From Berkiella sp963829835 (GTDB lineage Bacteria; Pseudomonadota; Gammaproteobacteria; Berkiellales; Berkiellaceae), in assembly GCA_963829835.1 (NCBI GenBank), contig CAWHKC010000004.1, forward strand, positions 620,001 through 684,000: a stretch of 64,000 nt of DNA, given 5' to 3'. The notes below the pieces were generated by a model. It was not told the DNA's origin, did not search any database, and worked only from the letters and a program-made list of their open reading frames with translations. Below are positions 17,901 through 26,401 of this stretch, piece by piece. A program made the position numbers and the translations under genes. Positions within the stretch are counted from its first letter, which is position 1, and each line of letters opens with the position of its first letter.

Positions 17901-20855
17901 ACAACAAAAGACGACGCTAAGGCTCCAGCAAATGCGCAAACCATGGATACTTTGATTGATGGTCTTGATACTGCTGAACCTTCACCATTACTTGGTGCAG
18001 CAAGCCCAACAGGTGTCGCTACTAAACTGGTTGATCTTTTAACAACAAAAGACGACGCTAAGGCTCCAGAAAAATCTGAAACCGTCAATACTTTGATTGA
18101 TAATCTTGATACTGGCGTACAAAAGCAAGCACCTGCTGCTACAGTGGAACCACAAACACAACCTTCACCATTACTTGGTGCTGCGAGCCCAACGGGTGTC
18201 GCCACTAAAGTAATGGATTTTTTCACTGGCCTCTTTAGTAGCAAGGCTACAAAAGACGACGCTAAGGCTCCAGCAAAAGCTGAAAACCTCAATACTTTGA
18301 TTGATAATCTTGATACTGGGGTGCAAAAGCAAGCACCTGCTGCTACAGCGGAACCACAAACACAACCTTCACCATTACTTGGTGCTGCAAGCCCAACAGG
18401 TGTCGCTACTAAACTGGTTGATTTTTTAACAACAAAAGATGACGCTAAGGCTCCAGCAAAAGCGCAAACCATGGATACTTTGATTGATGGTCTTGATACT
18501 GCTGAACCTTCTCCAATACTTGGCGCAGCAAGCCCAACAGGTGTCGCTACTAAACTGGTTGATCTTTTAACAACAAAAGACGACGCTAAGGCTCCAGAAA
18601 AATCTGAAACCGTCAATACTTTGATTGATAATCTTGATACTAGCGTACAAAAGCAAGCACCTGCTGCTGTTACAGTGGAACCACAAACACAACCTTCACC
18701 ATTACTTGGCGCAGCAAGCCCAACAGGTGTCGCTACTAAACTGGTTGATCTTTTAACAACAAAAGACGACGCTAAGGCTCCAGCAAAAGCTGAAACCGTC
18801 AATACTTTGATTGATAATCTTGATACTGGCGTACAAAAGCAAGCACCTGCTGCTACAGTGGAACCACAAACACAACCTTCACCATTACTTGGTGCTGCGA
18901 GCCCAACAGGTGTCGCCACTAAAGTAATGGATTTTTTCACTGGCCTCTTTACTAGCAAGGCTGCAAAAGACGACGCTAAGGCTCCAGTAAAAGCTGAAAC
19001 CGTCAATACACAAACAGACCCGATGCCTGCTGCACAAGAAGAACCCGTTGAGCAAGAGTCTGCTCTGGCTAAAGCACTAAGAGAAAAAGCTGCAAAACTA
19101 AAGAAAGCAGACACCTCTACGAAAGAGCCTGTTGATGATGGTTTGGCCTCATTAAAGAAAGCTATTTCAGAAAAATCATCTTCAGCCAGAACTTCCGTGA
19201 AACAGGCTGATAATAATGCAGTGGAACCAAGCGAATGGGATGAACCTTCCGCACCTGCAGCTAAGAAAGCAATGGATGCTTTAATTGATGGGCTTGAAAC
19301 GTCTGAACCAGCAAAACCAGCTTCTGAAAAGAAAGCTGATATACCTGCAGTAGCTCACAAGTCTGTTTCTACTAAAGTAGCGCCTATCAGCGCACAAGAA
19401 AAAGCAGCTTCGGAAAAAGCGCAAAGTGATGCTATGCAAGCCCTTCGAGAAGGGCTAGCAAAGCGACGCGTGGACTTAGCTGATAATGATAACCCTATTG
19501 CAGAAAAAGCAAAATCAGATGTGAAAAAGCCACTCCTAGGGGAAGCGAGTCCAACTGGTTTAGTTAATAAAATGGGTGCTCTTTTAGGCGGTTTCTTTGC
19601 TAAAAAAGTGACAACAGATGCTGATAAAGCAAAAGAAAGCACAGCAGCACCTGGTGAAAAAATCGAAACACCAGTTCCAGCTGCAGAAAGTAAAACAGAT
19701 AAACCAATAGATAAAGTAGCTCAAACAACTCCTGCTCAAACTGACGGCCCTCTTTTGGGTGCATTGAGTCCAACTGGTTTGGTTAATCAAGTATTAGGTA
19801 TCTCAAAAGGAACAGATGGTGCCAAAGAGTCGGCTAGCCTTGTTACACAAACCCTTGAAAACTTTGTTGATGGATTGGATGTTGGTGGAATTCAACCATC
19901 TGTTAACATGGCTTCAATCGTTGATGAGCTCGTTGTCGATGCACCAAAGCCTGCTAGCAAAGACAATCTGGCCTCTCTGATTGATGGCCTCGCAATCGAT
20001 GCGCCTAAACCCGCAAGCAAAGACACTATGGCCTCCCTGATTGATGAATTATCCGTTTCACCTGCCACTGGGCCGGTTTTAACAAGTAAAGACGTACTTG
20101 AGCAACCCAGCATTTTCCCAACCGATCATAAAGCTGAGCAAGCGCAACCAAAGCCTGAAGTTTTAAAATATCAACAAGCTCTTGCAGCAGTTGATACAGC
20201 TTATTCAGATGCAAAAGCTTTTAAAGCCAATGCGGCAATTGATGCAAAACTCTGGGATCAAATCAATCCTAAAGAGGTTGCCATCAAAATTAACCAGGGT
20301 GAAAATCCTGCTGCGAAAAAAGCTGAAACCCTTGAGACTAAAGAAAAAGCGCAAGAAGCTCTCAATGCTAAACTCAAAGAAGCACATACGGCTATTTTTG
20401 GTGATGCCATCGATGCAAAAACGGATGTTGCTACTATCAAGCAAGCATTAGGTGAAAAAATTGATGCCACAGGCAAAGCCCTTGACCAAGCTAAGACTGA
20501 CTTCTCTCCTTTAGAACAGCAGTATAAAGCACAATCGTTCTTGAATTACTTCAAACCTAAAGGTTATGTTGAAGCAGACAAAGCGGTAAAAGATAAAACC
20601 GCTGATCTGGGCAAGTTCCAACAACTTAATGCGCAAGTCGATGTCTTGGACAAAACAGTTAAAGTTTGGGAAAAACTCTCAACGGCTTACGATAAACTTG
20701 CCACTGCGCATGAGTCATTAGAAGCCCATCACGGTCCTGTTGACACAACTGCACATACAGATACGCATGTGGAAGCAGCAGCAACTCATGTGGTGCCACC
20801 AGCGCCTGTTCATACGGATCTTCAGCCACAACACCATACTGAAGCCCATTTATAA
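14958..20855 (+). CDS. giant repeat protein with SPTG and LIDxL motif arrays, polyproline tract and coiled coils
   Basis: A 1965-residue soluble protein that I do not recognise. There is no signal peptide or membrane span. Order of parts: an acidic N-terminus (1-150); six exact 9-residue repeats KIPAVEATP (about 212-265); a helical Gln/Ala/Lys-rich region (about 330-630) with coiled-coil character; nine consecutive prolines near residue 637; then a long array. The array holds about thirteen SPT(G/K) motifs (typically LLGAASPTGVATK) and about fifteen LIDxL motifs (typically NTLIDNLDTG). A second helical region (about 1735-1925) and a His-rich tail end the protein. AAGGA lies seven bases before the ATG. 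A secreted scaffold or effector is possible; no homologue is claimed. Confidence 0.8.
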   Translation: MSNKPSLSETLEAKQPQSKLGQFVETIKDAIEEFTDGFIKNAQAKESLNAEDELIPLDIIDGINVTDANSESLVEELLSDGHSHALNRTHHDNVQSSILSKKYAPTHQTISSTITQEAAISAILSHANKKYVDLSNRPNGIALEIVDSAPKMKRHVLEPVRHFIAGMKEAAKATAVTPKPVVDVTPKPVVDVTPKPVVDTTPKTPIVEATPKIPAVEATPKIPAVEATPKIPAVEATPKIPAVEATPKIPAVEATPKIPAVEATPKTDTTPTPKKGIFGRLVDTVLGRTKADPKPVETDKKQTDTTTVDPLKKPSTETSAESKPTEPKVADPKLVTHETALAKTTATLKALQDNENGIKLQIEQNSSKLKLDAEQATVNYQQLQTDFIQLETALKHMAKTNQGWFQSFDWKSLSPTKLTQLMLGLQQAPTADGILKTGMEVALFKQKVANANLLAHQYANDVAGKLIKTPVTDYAETKLVLQQTQAVIDSLKQQSAQAEKAHAPFRQAETGLSSLFGKSKEYKSTQAALLEATKNLDNAMKLEVELRKAVEIADNFEMFLGKTELVEKSCVQIAEDFNAQEQRQAALKDVREQIKGQTEAVKHEEAQIEQIKKESAAPQIKETKETATPEIKADAPPPPPPPPVGWSLSPTKFVQKVFGTKPAPEAQTTMETLIDGLEVESPLAAAINAKKAELKEATPSEKVQEVDPLIAALSSAVSNRRLSSTTKPENDGDNSDWEDKKEDKKEQPVPQTTMDAIIDALETSEPAKSVSENKPAAVVDQKPPVSEVKLSEKDKMAFEAQRKAELDTIQKVLAKRRGDISDDDNPIAEQLAKEEKKQVQAEEKPLLGAASPTGLVKQMGALLGNFFKGKVANDADKAEEVATAPTKMEALIDGLDTAEPSPILGAASPTVITTKVIDHLTTKNDAKAPAKAENLNTLIDNLDTGVQKQAPAATAEPQTQPSPLLGAASPTGVVTKLVDFLTTKDDAKAPANAQTMDTLIDGLDTAEPSPLLGAASPTGVATKLVDLLTTKDDAKAPEKSETVNTLIDNLDTGVQKQAPAATVEPQTQPSPLLGAASPTGVATKVMDFFTGLFSSKATKDDAKAPAKAENLNTLIDNLDTGVQKQAPAATAEPQTQPSPLLGAASPTGVATKLVDFLTTKDDAKAPAKAQTMDTLIDGLDTAEPSPILGAASPTGVATKLVDLLTTKDDAKAPEKSETVNTLIDNLDTSVQKQAPAAVTVEPQTQPSPLLGAASPTGVATKLVDLLTTKDDAKAPAKAETVNTLIDNLDTGVQKQAPAATVEPQTQPSPLLGAASPTGVATKVMDFFTGLFTSKAAKDDAKAPVKAETVNTQTDPMPAAQEEPVEQESALAKALREKAAKLKKADTSTKEPVDDGLASLKKAISEKSSSARTSVKQADNNAVEPSEWDEPSAPAAKKAMDALIDGLETSEPAKPASEKKADIPAVAHKSVSTKVAPISAQEKAASEKAQSDAMQALREGLAKRRVDLADNDNPIAEKAKSDVKKPLLGEASPTGLVNKMGALLGGFFAKKVTTDADKAKESTAAPGEKIETPVPAAESKTDKPIDKVAQTTPAQTDGPLLGALSPTGLVNQVLGISKGTDGAKESASLVTQTLENFVDGLDVGGIQPSVNMASIVDELVVDAPKPASKDNLASLIDGLAIDAPKPASKDTMASLIDELSVSPATGPVLTSKDVLEQPSIFPTDHKAEQAQPKPEVLKYQQALAAVDTAYSDAKAFKANAAIDAKLWDQINPKEVAIKINQGENPAAKKAETLETKEKAQEALNAKLKEAHTAIFGDAIDAKTDVATIKQALGEKIDATGKALDQAKTDFSPLEQQYKAQSFLNYFKPKGYVEADKAVKDKTADLGKFQQLNAQVDVLDKTVKVWEKLSTAYDKLATAHESLEAHHGPVDTTAHTDTHVEAAATHVVPPAPVHTDLQPQHHTEAHL
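15570..15751 (+). repeat. 27-bp tandem repeat encoding KIPAVEATP
   Basis: Six tandem 27-bp copies, preceded by one diverged copy encoding KTPIVEATP. Copies differ only at synonymous sites (GCA/GCT and GAG/GAA), so expansion is recent and the frame is preserved. Confidence 0.9.
17590..19012 (+). repeat. long in-frame repeat array (about 140- and 180-bp units)
   Basis: Two related units, 46-47 codons (ending LIDGLDTAEPSP) and about 61 codons (ending LIDNLDTGVQKQAPA plus a TQPSP linker), are mixed along the array. Two units also carry an insert MDFFTGLFSSKA or MDFFTGLFTSKA. Copies are almost identical at DNA level, which implies recent duplication or gene conversion and a risk of assembly collapse. 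Confidence 0.85.
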
Positions 20856-20918
20856 AATCCCCCCTGTCCATGGATGGACCCCTTTTTAGGCAATCTCCCC
20901 CCCATTGATTGTCTTGTT

Positions 20919-20946
20919 GCCTCATCCTCGGATGGGGCTTTTTTTT
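20919..20946 (+). terminator. rho-independent terminator after the repeat protein gene
   Basis: CCTCATCC pairs with GGATGGGG (one G-T wobble) around a TC loop, followed by CTTTTTTTT. An upstream palindrome, GTCCATGGATGGAC (about 20867-20880), may also fold. Confidence 0.8.
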
Positions 20947-21021
20947 ATAGGTACATTTATACATCTCTATACGGATGGCCCAGCAGTTGGTAAACTACCC
21001 GCAAAAAGAGAGAAAGCATCC

Positions 21022-21507
21022 ATGCCCAGTTTTCTGAGACATGATAAATGGCTTTTAATAGGCAGCCTCGTTGTACTGTTAGGCTCGTTATTTTGTGCCT
21101 ACCATTTTTATGCTAGCTGGAGAACTCTCAATATAGTTACCTTACCAGTTCCAGATTGTGATCTGCGTCTGGGTGCATGTTCTTCAACATTGCCAACTGG
21201 CGAAAAAATTGAGCTTAGCATTAAACCCACTCATATGCCTGTCTTAACTTCCCTACTATTAGAAGTTAAAACTGAAAATATTCCCGTTAAAAAAATATTT
21301 ATTTATTTTAAAGGCGCTGAAATGAATATGGGTGAATTTCGTTATACCCTATTGCGCCAAAAAGATGGGATCTACAGTACTCAGACGATTTTACCAACCT
21401 GCATTCATGATCATATGGTGTGGCATGCGGTGATTCATATTGAAGCATCAAACAAAAGATATAGTGCACCCTTTGTCTTCATCAACCAGCGCCCCGAAGC
21501 AGTTTAA
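21022..21507 (+). CDS. conserved hypothetical membrane-anchored protein
   Basis: A 161-residue protein with one N-terminal span (residues 10-32, WLLIGSLVVLLGSLFCAYHF) and an extracytoplasmic beta-rich domain. Features include PDCDLRLGACSSTLPTGEKI, an AEMNMGEFRY segment and CIHDHMVWHAVIHIEA. This pattern (paired N-terminal Cys, MNMG, Cys followed by M-x-W) resembles a small family of anchored proteins found beside SCO-type copper proteins in other gammaproteobacteria; I recall the pattern but cannot verify it. The start follows AAAGAGAGAAAGC. It lies downstream of the repeat-protein terminator, so it is an independent unit. Confidence 0.65.
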   Translation: MPSFLRHDKWLLIGSLVVLLGSLFCAYHFYASWRTLNIVTLPVPDCDLRLGACSSTLPTGEKIELSIKPTHMPVLTSLLLEVKTENIPVKKIFIYFKGAEMNMGEFRYTLLRQKDGIYSTQTILPTCIHDHMVWHAVIHIEASNKRYSAPFVFINQRPEAV

Positions 21508-21509
21508 TG

Positions 21510-21655
21510 TCGCGCCAGCGACAAATTATCTTCCCTTGTAAAGGGAAGAGCTGCGCAGCAGCAGATGGATTTTATCAAGAAAGAATCCCTCTGACTCAGC
21601 AAGCTTTGCTTGCTGAGTCGTCTCCCTTTTACAAAGGGAGATTAAGAGATCCCGT
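21510..21655. repeat. MITE-like palindromic intergenic repeat
   Basis: CTTCCCTTGTAAAGGGAAG and CTCCCTTTTACAAAGGGAG are near-inverted copies about 100 bases apart. Between them is a perfect hairpin, GACTCAGCAAGC(TT)TGCTTGCTGAGTC in essence. The ends read AATTATCTTCCC and GGGAGATTAAGAG. No gene is seen inside. It could end fba-operon transcription on the minus strand. Confidence 0.6.
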
Positions 21656-21667
21656 ACGAACTTCGAA

Positions 21668-22735
21668 TTAATCATTCACTCTTGGATCTAATTTACCTTT
21701 TGCATACAATTCAGCCATTTTTTCCATGCTCAACACTTTGATCTTGTCGGCTTGGCCTGCAGTACCAAAGGCTTCGTAGCGTGCCATACAGATGTTACTC
21801 ATGGCTTTAGTAGCTTCGCTTAAGTATTTACGAGGATCAAATTCTTTGCCGTTGGTTGCAAAGAAACGACGTAATGTGCCGGTCACAGCCATACGCAAAT
21901 CGGTGTCGATATTAACTTTGCGAACGCCATGCTTAATGCCTTCTTGGATTTCTTCAACCGGCACGCCATAGGTTTCACCCATTGTACCGCCATTTTCATT
22001 GATGATTTTTAACCATTCTTGTGGAACAGAAGAGGAACCATGCATCACTAAATGGGTATCGGGGATTCTTTTATGGATAGCTTTGATACGTTCAATTGCT
22101 AAAATATCCCCTGTTGGTGGGCGGGTAAATTTATAAGCACCATGACTTGTACCAATCGCAATTGCTAAAGCATCTACTTTGGTAGCTTTAACAAATCGTG
22201 CGGCTTCTTCAGGATCGGTTAAGAGCATATCATGCGTTAAAGTGCCTTCGGCTCCTGAACCATCTTCTTTACCTGCTTCCAAGGTTTCTAATGAACCTAA
22301 GCACCCTAATTCGCCTTCAACTGAAACGCCACAAGCATGTGCCATTGCAACCGCTATCTGGGTTGTTTTTACATTGTATTCAAAATCAGAAGGCGTTTTC
22401 ATGTCTTCATGTAAAGAACCATCCATCATCACAGATGAAAATCCTAACTGAATGGATTGCTGACAAACCGCAGGGGATGCACCATGATCTTGATGCATGC
22501 ACACTGGAATATGAGGAAACTCTTCTATGGCAGCTTCTATTAAATGCTTTAAAAAACGGGAGCCGGCGTATTTTCTAGCACCCGCTGATGCTTGTACAAT
22601 AACAGGACTATTGGTTCTATCTGCCGCTTCCATGATGGCACGCATCTGTTCCAAATTATTCACATTAAAAGCAGGTACACCGTATTGATGCTCAGCTGCG
22701 TGATCAAGCAACTGTCGTAATGTTATCAAAGCCAT
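21668..22735 (-). CDS. fba: class II fructose-1,6-bisphosphate aldolase
   Basis: A 355-residue zinc-dependent aldolase (fructose-1,6-bisphosphate to DHAP and glyceraldehyde-3-phosphate). Motifs: YGVPAFNVNNLEQM, the zinc and catalytic block VCMHQDHGAS near residue 80, MMDGSLHED, GVSVEGELGCLG and the late Zn-His block THLVMHGSSSVP. It is the CbbA-like subtype of class II aldolase, common in proteobacteria with Calvin-type gene order. It is the last gene of the tkt-gap-pgk-pyk-fba operon, 24 bases after pyk. Confidence 0.95.
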   Translation of the reverse strand: MALITLRQLLDHAAEHQYGVPAFNVNNLEQMRAIMEAADRTNSPVIVQASAGARKYAGSRFLKHLIEAAIEEFPHIPVCMHQDHGASPAVCQQSIQLGFSSVMMDGSLHEDMKTPSDFEYNVKTTQIAVAMAHACGVSVEGELGCLGSLETLEAGKEDGSGAEGTLTHDMLLTDPEEAARFVKATKVDALAIAIGTSHGAYKFTRPPTGDILAIERIKAIHKRIPDTHLVMHGSSSVPQEWLKIINENGGTMGETYGVPVEEIQEGIKHGVRKVNIDTDLRMAVTGTLRRFFATNGKEFDPRKYLSEATKAMSNICMARYEAFGTAGQADKIKVLSMEKMAELYAKGKLDPRVND

Positions 22736-22759
22736 ATCATTTCTCCATCCACATTAGTT

Positions 22760-24205
22760 TTAATCAGTTAAAGGTTGAGCTGTTAGAATTTTTAAAGCGT
22801 TCGTGAAACCACCAACCCCCATTACATCGCCTTTGGTCACAATCACTTTGTCGCCAGGCTCTAATATTCCCTGTCTTACCAAAGTTTCTAGTGCATTGCG
22901 TGAGATTTCCCATAATTTATATTGTGTCACGTCAAATTCCACCGGATAAACACCGCGGAATAATGTCACTCGCCCGCAGGTGAGTTCATGACGACTTAAA
23001 GCATAAATAGGGATCCCTGAACGAACACGCGACATCCATAACGCGGTTGACCCAGATTCGGTTAGTGCCACAATCGCTTTGATTTGTACATGATTGGCAA
23101 GATACATTGCCGCCATGGCAATGGCCTGATCATGTCGTTTAAAGGGTACATCATCTGGTTTTGAGATGCGTGCAATACGCTGACGCTCTGCTGCTAAACA
23201 TATTTCATCTAAAATTGAAATGACTTGTACAGGAAAATCACCAGTAGCCGTTTCGGCAGATAACATAACAGCATCGGTGCCATCCAAAATAGCATTGGCG
23301 ACATCAGATACTTCTGCTCGCGTTGGAATAGGATTTTTAATCATCGATTCCATCATCTGTGTTGCGGTAATAACCGCTTTATCACACAATCGGGCTCGGC
23401 TTATGATATATTTTTGAATACCAGGTAATTCGGCATAACCCATTTCAACACCAAGATCACCTCTTGCCACCATGACCGCGTCGCTTGCTTCGATAATCTC
23501 ATCAATATTATCAACGGCTTCAGTACGCTCAATTTTGGCAACAATATGTGCAGTACTTCCAGCTTCCTTTACTAAACGCCGAGCATTATGGATATCTTCA
23601 GCGGTCTTAGGAAAAGAAAGAGCAACATAATCAACATCTTGGGTTGCAAGAAATTCAATGTCCTTCATATCTTTTTCAGTCAAGCTTGGCGCTGTCAGGC
23701 CGCCGCCTTTTCGATTTAAACCTTTATTGCTGGTTAATCTACCGCCAACCTTCACTGTACATTCTATAGCGCTGCCGACTACTTTATTAACTATGAGAAT
23801 AATTCTCCCATCATCTAGCAATAACTGATCGCCAGTGGACACTTCTTGCGGTAGTTGCGGATAGTCCAATCCAACCACTTCATCATTACCTGAATCACTA
23901 GGGTGCTTCGCATCTAAGATAAATGAACCACCTTCAACAAGAAGTGTTCCTTCTTTTTTCGCAAAGCGTGCAATGCGGATCTTCGGACCTTGCAGATCAA
24001 CTAATATGCCAATAATTTTATTCAATTCTTTAGCACAGTTTTTCGCTAAAGCAATTCTCATTGCCTGTTCTTTATGACCACCATGAGAAAAGTTGATCCG
24101 CACCAAATTAACACCTGCTTGAATTAACGCACGCATCATTTCTGGTGTATCCGTTGCAGGGCCTAAAGTGGCTATTATTTTTGTTCTTCTTGGTCGTATT
24201 TTCAT
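22760..24205 (-). CDS. pyk: pyruvate kinase
   Basis: A 481-residue pyruvate kinase that makes ATP and pyruvate from phosphoenolpyruvate. Visible are the N-terminal TKIIATLGPATDTPEMM, the DLQGPKIRI substrate-site strand, the catalytic VAKIERTEAVDN and GDLGVEMGYAELPGIQK, and the MLSAETATGDFPV helix. The C-terminal regulatory domain (about 350-475) is present. Its ATG overlaps the pgk stop as TAATG, so the two are translationally coupled within the glycolytic operon. Confidence 0.96.
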   Translation of the reverse strand: MKIRPRRTKIIATLGPATDTPEMMRALIQAGVNLVRINFSHGGHKEQAMRIALAKNCAKELNKIIGILVDLQGPKIRIARFAKKEGTLLVEGGSFILDAKHPSDSGNDEVVGLDYPQLPQEVSTGDQLLLDDGRIILIVNKVVGSAIECTVKVGGRLTSNKGLNRKGGGLTAPSLTEKDMKDIEFLATQDVDYVALSFPKTAEDIHNARRLVKEAGSTAHIVAKIERTEAVDNIDEIIEASDAVMVARGDLGVEMGYAELPGIQKYIISRARLCDKAVITATQMMESMIKNPIPTRAEVSDVANAILDGTDAVMLSAETATGDFPVQVISILDEICLAAERQRIARISKPDDVPFKRHDQAIAMAAMYLANHVQIKAIVALTESGSTALWMSRVRSGIPIYALSRHELTCGRVTLFRGVYPVEFDVTQYKLWEISRNALETLVRQGILEPGDKVIVTKGDVMGVGGFTNALKILTAQPLTD

Positions 24206-25389
24206 TATGTGTTTACTTTCTCTTTTGACCGCGTCTCTAGTATTGCCACAGCAGGAAGTGATTTTCCTTCAAGTGCTTCAAGAAACGCACCGCCTCCTGT
24301 AGAAAGATAAGAGATTTTATCTTGAATATTAAATTGTTCTATGGCTGCTAATGTATCTCCGCCACCAGCGACAGAGAAGGCTTTTGATTGCACAATCGCC
24401 TTTGCCAAACTTCTTGTACCTTCTGCAAAAGGAGCATATTCAAAGACACCAACAGGACCATTCCACAAAATAGTCTTCGCTTTTTGAATGCATTCAGCTA
24501 GACTTTTTTGGGACTCAGGACCTATATCAAAAATCTTATCTTGTGTACCGACAGCAGCGCAGTCTTTAACTGTTCCTTTAGCATCTTCAGAAAGATGAGT
24601 CCCCACAATCACATCGGTTGGCAACCAAATGGTTTTTCCTAACGCTTTTGCTTTTGCCACTAAGTCTTTAGCTGTTGAGACCAAATCAACTTCATATAAC
24701 GATTCTCCCATTGGAAAATTCATTGCTGCTAAAAAAGTATTGGCAATCCCACCACCAACAACCAGAACATCCACTTTATCCAACAGATTGTTAAGTAATT
24801 TCAATTTTGAGGAAACCTTGCTCCCCCCCACAATGGCGACAACCGGCCGTTGGGGCGCTGTTAACACCTGATGAATTGCTTGTAATTCGGACTGGAGTAA
24901 GGGGCCAGCACAGGATATTGGAGCAAATTCTGCCACCCCATGAGTTGACGCTTGAGCACGGTGTGCCACCGCAAAAGCATCCATCACAAACACATCGCAA
25001 AGTGATGCCAGACGTTTTGCTAAATCAGGTGAGTTTTTTTCTTCACCAACCAGAAACCTTACATTCTCAAGTAAGGCTAGTTCACCGGACTTGAGCGGAG
25101 GTTTTTGATCATCTAATTTAAAAACAGGGACTTTTTGCTTAAGGCAAGATTCAAGATATTCCGCTATGGGTTGCATTGACAAAGTGGTATCAAATTGTCC
25201 TTCAATGGGTCTTCCCATATGAGACATGACAATCACTTTCGCGCCTTGTGATAATGCTTTTTGCAAAGTTGGGATAGCCGCATCAATTCTGGCAGTATGA
25301 GCGATTTTCCCATCCTTCATCGGAACGTTAAAATCTTCGCGGATCAAAACCCACTTATCAGCAAGTGCTACCTTATCCATGGTTAACAT
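24205..25389 (-). CDS. pgk: phosphoglycerate kinase
   Basis: A 394-residue enzyme transferring phosphate between 1,3-bisphosphoglycerate and ADP. N-domain motifs LIREDFNVPMKDGKI, SHMGRP and LLENVRFLVGEE bind 3-phosphoglycerate. The C-domain has VAIVGGSKVSSKL, GPVGVFEYAPF and the nucleotide loop SVAGGGDTLAAI. The start at 25389 has GAGG nine bases upstream inside the end of gap. It sits between gap and pyk. Confidence 0.96.
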   Translation of the reverse strand: MLTMDKVALADKWVLIREDFNVPMKDGKIAHTARIDAAIPTLQKALSQGAKVIVMSHMGRPIEGQFDTTLSMQPIAEYLESCLKQKVPVFKLDDQKPPLKSGELALLENVRFLVGEEKNSPDLAKRLASLCDVFVMDAFAVAHRAQASTHGVAEFAPISCAGPLLQSELQAIHQVLTAPQRPVVAIVGGSKVSSKLKLLNNLLDKVDVLVVGGGIANTFLAAMNFPMGESLYEVDLVSTAKDLVAKAKALGKTIWLPTDVIVGTHLSEDAKGTVKDCAAVGTQDKIFDIGPESQKSLAECIQKAKTILWNGPVGVFEYAPFAEGTRSLAKAIVQSKAFSVAGGGDTLAAIEQFNIQDKISYLSTGGGAFLEALEGKSLPAVAILETRSKEKVNT

Positions 25390-25390
25390 T

Positions 25391-26401
25391 TTATTTTGCC
25401 TCTATCATTGCCTTGGCAGTATCTAACATACGATTAGAAAATGCCCATTCATTATCATACCAAGCTAATACTTTTACTAAATTACCAATCACTTTAGTCT
25501 GAGTGGCATCAAAAGTTGCAGAAGCCGGGTTATGATTGAAATCAACAGAAACTAAGGGTGCCGTATTGTAAGCCAATATACCTTTAAGACCGGTTTCAGA
25601 AGCCTCTTTAAGAATCTGATTCACTTCATCAACGGTTGTTTGTTTGGCCACAGTGACGGTTAAATCAACAACAGAGACATTGATTGTTGGAACACGAATA
25701 GCAAAACCATCTAGTTTGCCTTTTAGTTCTGGCATTACTAAACCTATTGCACTGGCCGCACCGGTTTTGGTGGGAATCATAGAATGCGTTGCTGATCTGG
25801 CACGACGCAAGTCTTCATGATAAACATCTGTTAAAACTTGATCATTTGTATAAGCATGTACGGTTGTCATTAAACCACTTTGTATACCTAATTTTTCATG
25901 TAACGGTTTTACAACAGGTACTAAACAATTTGTGGTACAAGAAGCATTGGATACAATAGTATCGGTAGCTTTGAGTGTTTTTTCATTAACACCAAAAACA
26001 ATCGTAGGTAGATCATTACCTGCAGGGGCCGAAATCAAAACTTTTTTAGCGCCCGCTTCTAAATGCGCTTTCGCTTTTTCTTTACTTGCAAATAATCCTG
26101 TGCATTCAAATACCACATCAATCCCTAGATCTTTCCAAGGTAATTTAGCAGGAGAGCGTTCTGATAACACTTGGATTTCATCGCCATTCACAATAAGACT
26201 ACCATCTGCACCCACCTTGACTGATTTGTCAAATCTGCCATGTGTTGTGTCATATTGTGTTAAATGAGCGTTAATTTTAGTATCGCCCAAATCATTAATA
26301 GCGACAATTTTAAACTCATTTTGTCTGTTTGATTCATATAATGCGCGCAATATATTGCGGCCTATTCTTCCATAACCATTGATTGCAATTTTAATTGTCA
26401 T
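25391..26401 (-). CDS. gap: glyceraldehyde-3-phosphate dehydrogenase, type I
   Basis: A 336-residue NAD-dependent dehydrogenase. It has the N-terminal INGYGRIGRNILRA Rossmann loop, the catalytic Cys in SNASCTTNCLVPV near residue 153, and the terminal WYDNEWAFSNRMLD motif. I start it at the ATG at 26401, which has GGGG six bases upstream; a GTG at 26413 would add four residues. The ATG lies inside the last codons of tkt, so translation of the two is coupled. Confidence 0.96.
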   Translation of the reverse strand: MTIKIAINGYGRIGRNILRALYESNRQNEFKIVAINDLGDTKINAHLTQYDTTHGRFDKSVKVGADGSLIVNGDEIQVLSERSPAKLPWKDLGIDVVFECTGLFASKEKAKAHLEAGAKKVLISAPAGNDLPTIVFGVNEKTLKATDTIVSNASCTTNCLVPVVKPLHEKLGIQSGLMTTVHAYTNDQVLTDVYHEDLRRARSATHSMIPTKTGAASAIGLVMPELKGKLDGFAIRVPTINVSVVDLTVTVAKQTTVDEVNQILKEASETGLKGILAYNTAPLVSVDFNHNPASATFDATQTKVIGNLVKVLAWYDNEWAFSNRMLDTAKAMIEAK

